Position numbers and translations under genes: made by a program
Part shown: positions 1-8,402 of the stretch, one piece after another
Numbering within the stretch: the first letter of the stretch is position 1
How the letters are laid out: the number at the start of each line of letters is the position of its first letter
Notes under the pieces: generated by a model
What the model was told of the DNA's origin: nothing
The model's database searches: none
The model's input: only the letters and a program-made list of their open reading frames with translations
Assembly: GCA_029050705.1 (NCBI GenBank)
Contig: JAIDME010000217.1
Span: forward strand, 1 to 44,504
DNA: 44,504 nucleotides
Source: Acetatifactor sp.
Lineage (GTDB): Bacteria > Bacillota > Clostridia > Lachnospirales > Lachnospiraceae
Direction: 5' to 3'

Positions 1-40
1 ACACACACAGATTGAAATGTATGAAATGCCTTTTCATCAT
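1..40 (-). CDS. potD: start of a gene, probably potD (partial at window edge)
   Basis: An AGAGGTG ribosome binding site precedes a double ATG at 40-38 and 37-35 on the minus strand, and the frame stays open to the window edge. It reads MMKRHFIHFNLCV. It lies directly after potC in the same direction, where the substrate-binding lipoprotein PotD is normally encoded, and a basic start running into hydrophobic residues would suit a lipoprotein signal. Only 13 codons are visible, so the identity rests on position in the operon. Confidence 0.45.
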   Translation of the reverse strand, partial: MMKRHFIHFNLCV

Positions 41-96
41 ACGTACACCTCTTTTCATACTTCCACAAATCCAACGGGATTTTACGATTCTTCTGT

Positions 97-171
97 GTGC
101 ATAGATTCTGCTTTGCGGAATCGTAGATTTTTTTAGCGGTTGTCCTTTAACCGCTTAGAAAATCTATGCAC
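97..171. repeat. complex palindrome overlapping the potC stop codon
   Basis: A perfect 11-base inverted repeat (GTGCATAGATT at 97-107, AATCTATGCAC at 161-171) encloses a GATTC/GAATC hairpin (104-122) and a central AGCGGTT/AACCGCT hairpin (135-155). The centre is framed by AGATTTT (125-131) and AAAATCT (159-165). The potC stop lies inside the right arm. It has no classical downstream T run on the minus strand, so it may be a processing or attenuation structure in the potC-potD gap rather than a full terminator. A related palindrome occurs at 15986-16040. Confidence 0.6.
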
Positions 172-955
172 GCTTGTCCCTGGCATTGCGGGCGTTGATA
201 ATGATCAGCAGCACCATCACCACCGCGAACATCATCGTGGACAACGCATTGATCTCCGGGCTGATACGTTTCCGGGTCATGGAGTAAATGTAAATAGGCA
301 GTGTCTGGGTGGTTCCGCTGGTAAAATAACTTATCACGAAATCATCAATGGAAAGCGTAAACGCCATGATCATCCCCGTTACAATTCCGGGCGTGATCTC
401 CGGCAGCACCACCTTGAAGAAAGCCTTCACCGGAGGACAGCCCAGATCCTGAGCCGCTTCATAAAGGTTAGGATCCATCTGACGCAGCTTGGGCAGTACG
501 GATAAGATCACATAGGGCAGGCAGAAAGTAATATGAGCCGCAAACAGCGATCCCATTCCCAGACTCCTCCCGCCGAAAATCCTGACTGCGAACACAAACA
601 GCAGCATCAGAGACACGCCGGTTACAATCTCGGGATTGACCATGGGAAAGTTTGTAATATTCATCATGATACGTCTGGGCAGGCGCTTCATGGAATTGAT
701 GCCGATCGCCGCCATGGTGCCCAGCACCGTGGATGCCGCCGCTGATACCACTGCGATGAGCAGTGTATTGCACAAAGCTTCCAGAATCAGCCTGTCCTCG
801 AAAAGCTTCCTGTACCAGCGCAGGGAAAATCCGCCCCATACCGTGCGGCTGGCAGTCTCCGTGTCATTGAAAGAGTACACGATCAGCACCAAAATAGGGG
901 CATATAAAAACAGAAAAATGAGAAAGGTATAAATACGCGCACCTGCCTTTTTCAT
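164..955 (-). CDS. potC: spermidine/putrescine ABC transporter permease PotC
   Basis: This is the second membrane permease of the polyamine importer. The 263-residue protein starts with a basic stretch and a membrane segment (about residues 8-30) and has roughly six hydrophobic segments. It carries the binding-protein-dependent permease (EAA) loop, seen as YEAAQDLGCPPVKAFFKVVLP, which contacts the ATPase. The length is typical of PotC. Its ATG overlaps the potB stop by four bases (ATGA), which implies translational coupling. Order potA-potB-potC followed by potD is the classical arrangement. Substrate choice between spermidine and putrescine cannot be read from the permease. Confidence 0.93.
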   Translation of the reverse strand: MKKAGARIYTFLIFLFLYAPILVLIVYSFNDTETASRTVWGGFSLRWYRKLFEDRLILEALCNTLLIAVVSAAASTVLGTMAAIGINSMKRLPRRIMMNITNFPMVNPEIVTGVSLMLLFVFAVRIFGGRSLGMGSLFAAHITFCLPYVILSVLPKLRQMDPNLYEAAQDLGCPPVKAFFKVVLPEITPGIVTGMIMAFTLSIDDFVISYFTSGTTQTLPIYIYSMTRKRISPEINALSTMMFAVVMVLLIIINARNARDKRA

Positions 956-1779
956 AGCAGCATACCTCCTCCTTCCACAGCCTCGCCGTCATCAAACTGA
1001 TTCATGATACCCATGCAGATCAGAATGATCACCATCAGCACCAGTGACACGGCGGAACCCAGATTGGGATTGTAGGCGCTGCCCAGAAACTGCATATCAA
1101 TCAGGTCGCCGATCAGCAGATTCCCGCCGCCGCCCAACATTTTTGATATGATAAACGTACTCACTGCCGGAACAAATACCATGGTGATGCCGGAGATCAC
1201 ACCGGGCATACTCAAAGGAATCACTACTTTCAAAAAAACTTCCCTGCTGTTGGCACCCAGATCCTGAGCCGCTTCTATCACACTCTTGTCAATTTTGGTC
1301 AGCACTGAATATAACGGCAGAATCATATACGGTATATAGTTGTAGACCATGCCAAGCACCACTGCTCCCGCTGTGTTGATCATATGTATCCGGGGAAGCC
1401 CTACAGCAGCCAATGCCGAATTGATCAGGCCGTTATCCTCCAGCAGTGTCATCCATGCATAGGTACGCAGCAGGAAATTCATCCACATGGGCAGCATCAC
1501 CAGCATCACCATGACATTCTGACGCCTGGCATTCATTTTGGCAATGATGTATGCCAGGGGATAACCCAGTCCCAGAGAAACCGCAGTTGCCACCGCCCCC
1601 AGCCAGATGGAACGTAAAAATACATTGGAATATTGTCCTACGCTTAAAATATTTTCTAAAGTAAAGCTGCCTGATTTATCCGTAAAGGCAAAGTATCCTA
1701 CCAACAGCATAGGCAGTACAATGAAAATGGTCATCCAGACAGTGTAAGGCGCAGAAAGCAATTTTGAATCAGACTTCAT
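952..1779 (-). CDS. potB: spermidine/putrescine ABC transporter permease PotB
   Basis: First permease subunit of the polyamine importer, 275 residues from the start chosen here. A longer open frame reaches 1899, but that would run 130 bases into potA. The ATG at 1779 has AGGAGG nine bases upstream inside the potA tail and gives a normal PotB beginning ([12 protein letters not shown]) followed by a membrane segment. A second possible ATG lies two codons upstream. The EAA loop is visible as [21 protein letters not shown]. The overlap with the potA stop at 1769 is 11 bases and the overlap with potC four, so the three are translated from one message. Confidence 0.92.
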   Translation of the reverse strand: MKSDSKLLSAPYTVWMTIFIVLPMLLVGYFAFTDKSGSFTLENILSVGQYSNVFLRSIWLGAVATAVSLGLGYPLAYIIAKMNARRQNVMVMLVMLPMWMNFLLRTYAWMTLLEDNGLINSALAAVGLPRIHMINTAGAVVLGMVYNYIPYMILPLYSVLTKIDKSVIEAAQDLGANSREVFLKVVIPLSMPGVISGITMVFVPAVSTFIISKMLGGGGNLLIGDLIDMQFLGSAYNPNLGSAVSLVLMVIILICMGIMNQFDDGEAVEGGGMLL

Positions 1780-2917
1780 CCTCATTGCCCTCCTCTTCCG
1801 CCAACGCCTCATTGGAAGCATTCCTGTCTTCTCCCATTTCATCACTGAAGGTACTGTAGTCTCCGAACATACCGGAATATTCTGACTTGGCCATGACATG
1901 AATATCGTTGGGAGTAAGGGACAGTCCTATGTGGTCACCTGTCTCACAGCATTCCGTAGACTGTATCATCCACTTAAAGCCCTCCACATCCACAATGATC
2001 TCATAGTGCACGCCCTTAAAGGTCACAGCCGTGACATCCCCGGTGATCAGGGTGGAATCAGGCTCCACTACCTTGATGTCCTCCGGGCGTATCACTACAT
2101 CCACAGGTGTATTTTTGCCAAAACCGGCATCCAGACAACGGAAATTATGCCCGGCAAACTTCACGGAATAGTCCTCCTGCATGACGCCGTCCAGTATGTT
2201 GGATTCCCCGATGAAATCAGCCACAAAAGCATTCCTTGGCTCATTATAAATATCCATGGGAGTGCCGATCTGCTGTATCATACCCTTGTCCATCACCACC
2301 ACGGTATCGGACATGGACAGGGCTTCCTCCTGATCATGAGTGACGAATATAAAGGTAATCCCTGTCTGCTGCTGTATCTTTTTCAGTTCCGCCTGCATAT
2401 CCTTGCGCAATTTCATATCCAGAGCGCCTAACGGCTCATCCAACAGCAAAACCTTAGGTTCATTGGCCAATGCCCGGGCAATGGCTACTCTTTGCTGCTG
2501 CCCGCCCGAGAGCTGACTGATGCCGCGATGAGCATAGCCGGACATATCCACCATAGCCAGCATTCTGTGCACAGTCTCCTTGATCTGCTTCTCGCTGCAT
2601 TTCTTCAGTCGCATACCAAAAGCGATATTGTCATAAACATTCAGGTGAGGAAACAAAGCATATTTCTGGAAAATTGTGTTGACTTCCCTCTTGTGCGGGG
2701 GTAGGTTGGTTATGTTTTTGTCATAAAAAAAGACATCCCCTGCATCCGGTCTGATGAAACCGGCAATGGTGCGAAGCGCTGTGGTCTTGCCGCATCCGGA
2801 GGGGCCTAACAGGGTAACAAACTCCCCATCATGTATCTCCAGATTAAAGCCTCCCAGAACCTGCTCCCCATCATAAGAAACAGTGATATCTTTTAAGGAA
2901 ATAATAGTATTTTTCAA
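1769..2917 (-). CDS. potA: spermidine/putrescine ABC transporter ATPase PotA
   Basis: ATP-hydrolysing subunit of the polyamine importer, 382 residues. Walker A is GPSGCGKTT (about residues 38-46), the signature is [15 protein letters not shown], Walker B is [11 protein letters not shown] and the switch histidine lies in [11 protein letters not shown]-terminal regulatory (TOBE-type) region follows to about residue 350. It ends in a very acidic tail, EEEGNEDEV, whose codons also carry the potB ribosome binding site. The initiation codon is TTG at 2917-2915, with AGGAG nine bases upstream. A good promoter lies 60-90 bases upstream. Assignment to polyamines rests on overall resemblance and on the potB/potC partners. 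Confidence 0.93.
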   Translation of the reverse strand: MKNTIISLKDITVSYDGEQVLGGFNLEIHDGEFVTLLGPSGCGKTTALRTIAGFIRPDAGDVFFYDKNITNLPPHKREVNTIFQKYALFPHLNVYDNIAFGMRLKKCSEKQIKETVHRMLAMVDMSGYAHRGISQLSGGQQQRVAIARALANEPKVLLLDEPLGALDMKLRKDMQAELKKIQQQTGITFIFVTHDQEEALSMSDTVVVMDKGMIQQIGTPMDIYNEPRNAFVADFIGESNILDGVMQEDYSVKFAGHNFRCLDAGFGKNTPVDVVIRPEDIKVVEPDSTLITGDVTAVTFKGVHYEIIVDVEGFKWMIQSTECCETGDHIGLSLTPNDIHVMAKSEYSGMFGDYSTFSDEMGEDRNASNEALAEEEGNEDEV

Positions 2918-2976
2918 TTGCGGTATCTCCTTTGCGGTTTCAGCATGACTTTTTCAGATGTAAATGCAATGAGATA

Positions 2977-3005
2977 ACTATACGGGATATCAGGGGGGTT
3001 GTCAA
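2977..3005 (-). promoter_or_regulatory. promoter of the pot operon
   Basis: On the minus strand TTGACA (3005-3000), a 17-base spacer and TATAGT (2982-2977) make a near-consensus housekeeping promoter. Transcription would start about 50 bases upstream of the potA TTG codon. The plus strand across 2990-3022 also reads as a CAGGGG/CCCCTG hairpin followed by a T run, which could stop transcription coming from the left. Confidence 0.75.
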
Positions 3006-3051
3006 TCATTTCCCCTGTTTTTTGTATAAATTGGATATACATGCTGCTTCC

Positions 3052-3109
3052 TTAATCGGCTATACTCGCCGCTACGCACAGCGCTCCCTCAGCTCACTTA
3101 TGTCAAGTT
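3052..3109 (-). pseudogene. relic of an S8 peptidase gene 3' end (copy A)
   Basis: The minus strand reads GALCVAASIAD and then a TAA stop at 3054-3052. This matches the last residues of the intact S8 peptidase at 11119 (WGALCVASSLPG). The resemblance ends abruptly at an AACTTGACATAAG sequence (about 3097-3109). Two similar relics with comparable junctions lie at 4304 and 5691. No complete gene is attached, so this is a leftover of recombination or insertion. The rest of 3110-3231 shows no gene that can be supported. Confidence 0.55.
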
Positions 3110-3231
3110 GCGAAACCCTTGCAGAGAAATCATTTTATTACCTTCATGTTTTGTCATCCACAAAAACAAAAAATCCGATTTGAGAGCAATATGACACTGC
3201 TCGCCCTTGTGGATTTGCTCCATGCCTGTTC

Positions 3232-4164
3232 CTAATAGAAATTAGCAATTCTCCCCTCATTTATTCCATAAATAAGATAATGCTTATACAGCTCACCCCT
3301 GTCATATCCAAATGCTGCTTCTAAATCGGAATATCTGTCGGCATAATCTATATAATCAAATTTATCTATCGTTACTTCTGTTCCCCCGAAATTAGCAATT
3401 CTCCCCTCATTTATTCCGTAAGCGAAATAGTGTTCATAAAGTGCATCTCTGTCATACCCAAATGCAGCTTTTAAATCGGAATACCTGTCGGCATAATCTA
3501 TATAATCAAATTCGTGCATCCTTCCTCCAATGGAGGCATATGTATCTGCCAACCAGGGATTGTTGCTGTCAATATCTGTAGGATCCCAATTTCTGCAGGG
3601 AGAATCTTCCGGTATTTTGATTGCTGTAGGCTTTCCAAGTTCCAATTGTTCTTCGCTGTCAGAGTATACAACTACGGTTGTACCGCGTTTACAGTTATCA
3701 TATATCCATTTGGCATCCTCGACAGATACTCGGACGCATCCTAACGATGCGCCTTCTCCAAGTTTATTGTACTCTTCCCATTCCAAAGTATCAGGGGATG
3801 CAGACAAATAGGGTACGGAATGGAACAGGATTGATTTATTAAAGCGGACTGCATATCTTCCATAAGTGCCATCTACCATTAGACACCATTCATAATAATT
3901 GGAAGTTTCAAAACTACCTTCCGGAGTATCATGTCCCTCTCTTCCACAGGAACAGACCATTGCCTTAACAGCTGTCAGAGTGCCGTCTTCATTTTGCTGC
4001 CTGATCGTAATACAGTTTAGAGCTTTGTTTACATAAATAATATAATCAGGTCTTGTATCATCTGCGGTATTTAATTCTGCCGCACTTACATTGACTGCAG
4101 AAAATAACATAATCAAACATACAAAACTTACTAAACTTATGATGGACGCCTTAAATATTTTCAT
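3232..4164 (-). CDS. secreted L,D-transpeptidase (YkuD) with C-terminal repeats
   Basis: A 310-residue exported protein that probably forms 3-3 cross-links in peptidoglycan or attaches proteins to it. An N-terminal signal peptide (residues 1-28, ending SAA) is followed by a YkuD domain (about 40-168) with the active-site pattern: His115 in LFHSVPY, then Ser140-Leu-Gly-Cys143-Val-Arg145. Cys143 is the expected nucleophile. The tail holds two near-identical ~41-residue repeats (219-259 and 269-309) starting FDYIDYADRYSDL and ending YGINEGRIANF. This type of repeat is common in secreted clostridial proteins and is probably wall- or ligand-binding. The gene has its own promoter at 4210-4238 and an AAAAGGAA ribosome binding site. 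It stands alone between recombination scars. Confidence 0.88.
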   Translation of the reverse strand: MKIFKASIISLVSFVCLIMLFSAVNVSAAELNTADDTRPDYIIYVNKALNCITIRQQNEDGTLTAVKAMVCSCGREGHDTPEGSFETSNYYEWCLMVDGTYGRYAVRFNKSILFHSVPYLSASPDTLEWEEYNKLGEGASLGCVRVSVEDAKWIYDNCKRGTTVVVYSDSEEQLELGKPTAIKIPEDSPCRNWDPTDIDSNNPWLADTYASIGGRMHEFDYIDYADRYSDLKAAFGYDRDALYEHYFAYGINEGRIANFGGTEVTIDKFDYIDYADRYSDLEAAFGYDRGELYKHYLIYGINEGRIANFY

Positions 4165-4209
4165 ATTAACTTCATTCCTTTTCTCTTTTGCATTTGATGT
4201 AGCTTTGTA

Positions 4210-4238
4210 ATTCTATCATATTCTCAAAACAAACTCAA
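4210..4238 (-). promoter_or_regulatory. promoter of the L,D-transpeptidase gene
   Basis: On the minus strand TTGAGT (4238-4233), 17 bases, then TAGAAT (4215-4210), preceded by TGA to make an extended -10. Spacing to the ATG at 4164 is about 40 bases. Confidence 0.6.
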
Positions 4239-4303
4239 CATTCAATTTATTAAGATTTTCTACACTATTGACGCACTGAAGACGAACAGGATACTGTGTT
4301 AAC

Positions 4304-4454
4304 TCACTCCGGTATACTCTCTGCTACGCACAGCGCCCCCCAGCCAACCCGGTCGTTAGGCAATTCCGCCTCCCCTCTTAAGGGTCTCGCCCCTTTCCTC
4401 AGATACGCCTTCACCTTCTCCCCATACAAAAACGGGTCATTCCCCCGCACGATT
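4304..4454 (-). pseudogene. duplicated 3' end of an S8 peptidase gene (copy B)
   Basis: Bases 4323-4454 match 11138-11269, the end of the intact S8 peptidase gene, at 130 of 132 positions in the same orientation. The differences are at 4369 (C against T, giving Ala for Thr) and 4451 (G against A, silent). The frame continues to its own, different end (AESIPE, stop at 4306-4304, where the intact gene has ASSLPG). It is therefore the tail of a paralogue, not a copied identical end. Upstream, the match stops next to an ACTTGACA sequence (about 4463-4470). There is no start and no catalytic domain. The following 4455-4608 contains no supportable gene, only an imperfect repeat of GCTGGTGT around 4458 and 4530. 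Confidence 0.85.
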
Positions 4455-4608
4455 ACCGCTGGTGTCAAGTAATTGCTACAGATTTTTTTAACTTTTTGCC
4501 TCGATTTTCCTTGAAAAATCGTTGGCTGGTGTTAGCTTATTGCTGTTTTACCAGGAGGTGCTGTTACATTGTTGCTGCACATGCTCTACCATAAATTTCC
4601 AATAGCTA

Positions 4609-5211
4609 TTAATTTAGATTTGTGCTGTTTTCTATATGCGACTGCATACTAAATAAAGAAATTTCAAAATGCATTTCCAAAGCATCAATATACTCTCTAC
4701 ATTCAATTTCCATCGGACAAGCAAGAAGTAAACTCTTTCCTGTTACTTTACTAACCCCAATATGTATATCCCAATCTTTTAAAATATCCATTCCAATCAA
4801 GATATTTCCTTTTCGATCATAATTCAGGCATATCTTATCAGATGATATCTTTACTCCACCTATCATAAAATCAGATATTCCGTGCTCAAATTTCATGGCT
4901 GGACACTCCATTTTTTCATCATCCGTAACCAGAATTTCATGCCTTAATCCTCCAGATTCAATTCCATAACTGAGAAAATATGGTGTACCATTCATAACAT
5001 CTATCTTTTTCAATGTTTTGAACAATGTGTCAGAAACTTTTAGCCTTTTGAGCGGAATGGTACTGATCGAACAACCTGTATCAATTTTCACTTTAATATC
5101 ATAAAAAGGCGCTTTAAAATTATCTAGACAAAAACTGGCTTCTGTACTGAATGAACCGCCTATCCCACAAGTTGTAGGCAACATTTCAATCTCTATATAT
5201 TTATTCATCAT
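4609..5211 (-). CDS. retropepsin-like aspartyl protease-fold protein
   Basis: A 200-residue protein without a signal peptide. The only strong motif is IDTGCSIST at residues 43-51, the Asp-Thr-Gly-(Ala/Cys)-Ser flap-active-site pattern of single-domain (retroviral-type) aspartyl proteases. A second hydrophobic-Gly stretch (ILIGMDILKDWDI, about residues 137-149) matches the 'ILLGMDFL' strand seen near the end of this fold. Such domains usually work as dimers. The gene overlaps the end of the 93-codon gene upstream by 11 bases, so the two are probably translated together. The target is unknown. The pair lies in the patch bounded by S8 peptidase tails, close to the SIR2-kinase gene. An ATG one codon downstream is an equally good start. 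Confidence 0.65.
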   Translation of the reverse strand: MMNKYIEIEMLPTTCGIGGSFSTEASFCLDNFKAPFYDIKVKIDTGCSISTIPLKRLKVSDTLFKTLKKIDVMNGTPYFLSYGIESGGLRHEILVTDDEKMECPAMKFEHGISDFMIGGVKISSDKICLNYDRKGNILIGMDILKDWDIHIGVSKVTGKSLLLACPMEIECREYIDALEMHFEISLFSMQSHIENSTNLN

Positions 5212-5482
5212 ATACAGCCATATCCTTCAATTCCTCTTTATCATTATAAATAGGAATTATCGTTTTTGGCTGCATAACCCAACTATCATATTCCTGATTT
5301 TGCACATCTCCACAAAACACAAGTTTTCCAATCGCACTCTCTGTATCGTCAAATAATAAGATCATATACTCATTATATATTTCACTAAGTTGTTCCGCCT
5401 TTGCCATCATGCTAATATACAAATCTTTTAGTGTATACTTCTTTTTCAGATATAGCCATTCTTTCGTGCTCCTTCCCTGCAT
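5201..5482 (-). CDS. small protein paired with the aspartyl-protease-like gene
   Basis: A 93-residue acidic protein of unknown family. It has no membrane segment or recognised motif. Residues 20-45 look helical, and the end (about 60-93) is strand-rich with several Trp/Tyr. It is coupled to the downstream gene by an 11-base overlap. The start is uncertain: the ATG at 5482 has its purine-rich sequences either too far upstream (AGAAGGAA, about 20 bases) or downstream of it (GGAAGGAG at about 5475). The latter would initiate a different frame that stops after 15 codons. Internal ATGs at codons 25-26 are alternatives. A promoter with an extended -10 (TGGTATAAT) lies at 5539-5547. Confidence 0.55.
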   Translation of the reverse strand: MQGRSTKEWLYLKKKYTLKDLYISMMAKAEQLSEIYNEYMILLFDDTESAIGKLVFCGDVQNQEYDSWVMQPKTIIPIYNDKEELKDMAVYDE

Positions 5483-5548
5483 ATATACATTCAGCTACAT
5501 TATTTCCTTCTATGCTTCTTATTATGTTCTCTCTCAGAATTATACCAT

Positions 5549-5584
5549 AAAGCAGGCGAATATAAAATCATCTTCGCCTGCTTT
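5549..5584. terminator. bidirectional hairpin terminator
   Basis: A perfect 12-base stem, AAAGCAGGCGAA (5549-5560) and TTCGCCTGCTTT (5573-5584), with a 12-base loop and T-rich sequence at both ends. On the minus strand it would end transcripts coming from the SIR2-kinase gene just before the promoter of the small two-gene operon. Confidence 0.7.
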
Positions 5585-5690
5585 ATTCTTCTCTCCACGT
5601 TCTCTCATTTTTCGGTCAATAAAGTTATTCTATTTCAAAGCAACAAACCAACTTGACGTGTTCGCCACAAAAATATGAATCTGCATTAAC

Positions 5691-5750
5691 TCACTCGGCA
5701 GACTCGAACTGACTCACAGCCCGCCCCAGCCCTCTTATGTCAAGTTAATG
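5691..5750 (-). pseudogene. relic of an S8 peptidase gene 3' end (copy C)
   Basis: The minus strand shows GGCTGGGGCGGGCTGTGAGT followed by a stretch ending GCCGAGTGAGTTAA. It aligns, with small gaps, to the tail of copy B (GGCTGGGGGGCGCTGTGCGT ... CCGGAGTGAGTTAA). It is out of frame and degraded. Just upstream stands AACTTGACATAAG (about 5738-5750), the same junction as in copy A. The alignment is short and was made by eye. Confidence 0.45.
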
Positions 5751-5943
5751 TCTCAAACTTTTTTGAAGTAAAATCGCTGAAACTCACATAACTTCGTTGG
5801 GTGTACGGTTAATTATTGCTAAGTTAGGGCAAAATAATGGTGATTATTGTCCAACAGTTTTTAAGTTAAATCAACTTTACCAATAGATATTTCTAAACAA
5901 AAGCCCCTCAACCCCTCCCTCAGATACTGGTTTGCCACTTCTC

Positions 5944-8322
5944 CTACTTCAATTCTAGTTCAGTTCGAATAACTTTTATATTCTGTGCCATCTGAACAAT
6001 TGTCTCATGCGTGATGGCCTTTGAAAGCTTTGCCTCCAAATCGATTAGAACTTCACTCATAAGTATGTTACCTTTACTGTTTCGGAATAGCGAAGAATCT
6101 ACTTTAGACAACGCTTTATTTTTTGCATTTTCCAAATATTTTTCTGTTTTGGTCCGATTTTCCATTCCCATGCGCAATTTTCCAATCTGAATCTGAAGCA
6201 AAACATCGTTATTCCGCTGTGCCAATTTCATATGAATCTTTTTTCCTAACGTATTTGTCTCTAGCAGTATTTCTCGCCCGAAGTCAGAGACTTTATAGCT
6301 ATTGTCATCATCAATCTGGGCTACCAGTTCCCGTAGTAATAATACATTCGTACTTGAAAGGTTATCCGAAAGAAACATGTTCAAAGCCAAATCTATATTT
6401 GCCAGATATGCGTTCAGAGACAGGCGATCAGAAGCCTTTTGCATAGTAGCTTTCACCACGGTTTCCGCAAGCAAATTTGGCAGACATTTCCAGCCAATCT
6501 TTTTATACTTATCTTCAATGTTCCTCACCAATTCATCCTTAAAATTAGGGAAACACTGCTGATTGGGCACAGGATTTCTACCCGTTAACACATAATAAGT
6601 AATCATCCCAATGCTGAATACATCCACTGCCGTATTTCTGGTACCAGTTTCATGCTCATCCGTCTGCTCTGGTGCCATAAATCCCTGAGACATCTTACCT
6701 AAAGCCACCGTCAATTCCGTTGCACCTTTATGCCATGATAAGTCGAAATCCAAAATCACCACTTCTGGTATGTCATCTGAATATTCCCCATAAAAATCTT
6801 TAAGTATCACATTTTCCGGTTTTAAATCCCGATGCAAGATGCATTCCTCCAGATTATGGGACTGACAAATAATCTCAGCCATCTTTTTCAGAACTTGTAA
6901 TTTCTTATGAAATGACTGAAGCGCTTTTTTATCTATCGCATCACGAATTGTATATCCATCCACAAAATCCATAACTATACATGCTGGCACCTCATAAGAA
7001 GAATGTATTTTTACCATACCCTCCACATCATGCTCTTTCAATATTTTCATGGATCGGATTCCTCTACGGAAACAGCTTAAATATCTTACTTCATCCTTTA
7101 CTTCGGGAAGCAGAATCTTCACAGCAAATCTCTCTCCAGCGCCATTATATGCCTCATACACATTGCCAAATGCACCTCTTCCTACCGGTCTTTTTAACAG
7201 ATATCCATGCAGAATCTGTCCGTCATTGGAATCAACTTTCACATACCACGCTGCATAGAGCTGCATTGAATATGTTTTGTAGAATTCTTGCAATTTTTTT
7301 ATCTGTTCATTGGTTGGCACTGTATCAGCAGGTAAAATTTGTGCAATATTCCCATTTAATATATCCCTTAATTTATCCAACCCTATATCCAAACATTTCA
7401 TTGCTTCCGGGATATCTTCAGGTGCATATATTTTTCCTTCATATACCGTAGGATACTCTATGTCTTTCGGCAAATATTTGTGGATACTTTTAAGTATTTC
7501 CTCAATATCAGAATGATTCTCGTCTTCTGGGGTAGGAGAATATGAAATACAACTGATACCATAATCTCCAAACTTTCTCATATCCTCTGGTAAAATATTC
7601 GCACCAATATAATAATTATCATTTCCGGCAATCATTCCCTCTATTGAGATATCATTCAGCAATGACAGAAAACTATTTTCCCTTATATCAAAACCAACAA
7701 TCACCAGATTCTTTCCATTCAGTAATGTATTCAACACACTTTTAAGATTTCTGTCCCTATATGTCTCTCTTTTCTCCTCCTCTGTAAACACCCATGAAGA
7801 TGCATCGCTAATTTCACCATGAGGGAAGAAGACAAATTTCTCATTACTGGTGGGAAAATTGTTATATTTTAAAAATTCCTTTCTTGTGGCAAAGTCAACA
7901 GCAGTCCGATATACGTTAGAATAAGCATTAAGAATCAATTTATCTATATTAAATGTTATAACTCCACATACATCCAACTGCCAAATCAATTTGTAATTGA
8001 CTGGAATCGGACGATCTTTGTCAGATAAACGTTCCATAATATATTTTTTATATTCATTTTGAGGCAAAAGTTTTTTTAGTTCTTCAAAAACAGTCCAATA
8101 ATTCTCCGATGCCCTCAGCCTCTTTATCCTCTCCTCTGTAGAATCTATGGAATCCTGCATCATTTGCTCATAATTATCAATCATACCTTGTGCCAACTCT
8201 GACCACAAAGGCATTCCGGCAGGACGGGACATACCAGCACCTAAAACAAAAAGAAAGCTTTGCGGATTTTCCTTTATCTTTTTTGTAAGACGCAATAAAT
8301 TTTTATCAGTAGTATTATACAC
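5944..8322 (-). CDS. SIR2-like / Ser-Thr protein kinase fusion, candidate defence protein
   Basis: A 792-residue cytoplasmic protein with three parts. Residues ~15-285 form a SIR2-like domain: GAGMSRPAGMP at 28-38 (NAD-binding loop), FNID at 124-127 (matching the T-Q-N-I-D strand), HG at 168-169 in FFPHGEI (catalytic His), and VIVGFDIREN at 207-216. Residues ~373-640 form a eukaryotic-like kinase: GRGAFGNV at 381-388, Lys402 in AVK, HRDLKPEN at 497-504 with Asp499, DFD at 525-527 in place of DFG, and APE at 550-552. The last ~150 residues are helical and unassigned. SIR2 domains in bacterial defence act as NAD-depleting effectors, and kinases occur as sensors or switches. The fusion suggests infection-triggered NADase activity controlled by phosphorylation, which is inference. 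The ribosome binding site AAAGGAG is well placed. It sits in a patch with IS relics and repeats. Confidence 0.85.
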   Translation of the reverse strand: MYNTTDKNLLRLTKKIKENPQSFLFVLGAGMSRPAGMPLWSELAQGMIDNYEQMMQDSIDSTEERIKRLRASENYWTVFEELKKLLPQNEYKKYIMERLSDKDRPIPVNYKLIWQLDVCGVITFNIDKLILNAYSNVYRTAVDFATRKEFLKYNNFPTSNEKFVFFPHGEISDASSWVFTEEEKRETYRDRNLKSVLNTLLNGKNLVIVGFDIRENSFLSLLNDISIEGMIAGNDNYYIGANILPEDMRKFGDYGISCISYSPTPEDENHSDIEEILKSIHKYLPKDIEYPTVYEGKIYAPEDIPEAMKCLDIGLDKLRDILNGNIAQILPADTVPTNEQIKKLQEFYKTYSMQLYAAWYVKVDSNDGQILHGYLLKRPVGRGAFGNVYEAYNGAGERFAVKILLPEVKDEVRYLSCFRRGIRSMKILKEHDVEGMVKIHSSYEVPACIVMDFVDGYTIRDAIDKKALQSFHKKLQVLKKMAEIICQSHNLEECILHRDLKPENVILKDFYGEYSDDIPEVVILDFDLSWHKGATELTVALGKMSQGFMAPEQTDEHETGTRNTAVDVFSIGMITYYVLTGRNPVPNQQCFPNFKDELVRNIEDKYKKIGWKCLPNLLAETVVKATMQKASDRLSLNAYLANIDLALNMFLSDNLSSTNVLLLRELVAQIDDDNSYKVSDFGREILLETNTLGKKIHMKLAQRNNDVLLQIQIGKLRMGMENRTKTEKYLENAKNKALSKVDSSLFRNSKGNILMSEVLIDLEAKLSKAITHETIVQMAQNIKVIRTELELK

Positions 8323-8376
8323 GCTCTTTTCTCCTTTATCATTATTACAATATTAGCAAAACACTTTATTTGAAAA

Positions 8377-8402
8377 AGTATATCATATACACCAGTTTAC
8401 AA
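8377..8402 (-). promoter_or_regulatory. probable promoter of the SIR2-kinase gene at an IS end
   Basis: On the minus strand an extended -10 (TGA then TATACT at 8382-8377) lies about 55 bases before the ATG. The region where a -35 would sit falls inside the left terminal repeat of the IS4-type element starting at 8386. An alternative reading is TTCAAA, 17 bases, TATGAT. Both place part of the promoter within the IS end. Confidence 0.45.

Larger units (their letters stand above)
5483..5943. other. gene-poor stretch with terminator, promoter and S8 relic
   Basis: It holds an extended -10 promoter element on the minus strand (TATAAT at 5544-5539, TGG before it), a strong hairpin at 5549-5584, an S8 peptidase tail relic at 5691-5750, and AT-rich sequence to the end of the SIR2-kinase gene. 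No open frame here resembles a protein. Confidence 0.6.

Noticed and set aside
24-170. The 97-171 palindrome as a standard terminator for potC
   Set aside because: On the minus strand the stem is followed by an A run, not a T run, and a further gene start follows in the same direction.
1780-1899. N-terminal extension of PotB
   Set aside because: It lies within the potA coding sequence, is Arg-rich and unlike PotB. The start at 1779 has AGGAGG.
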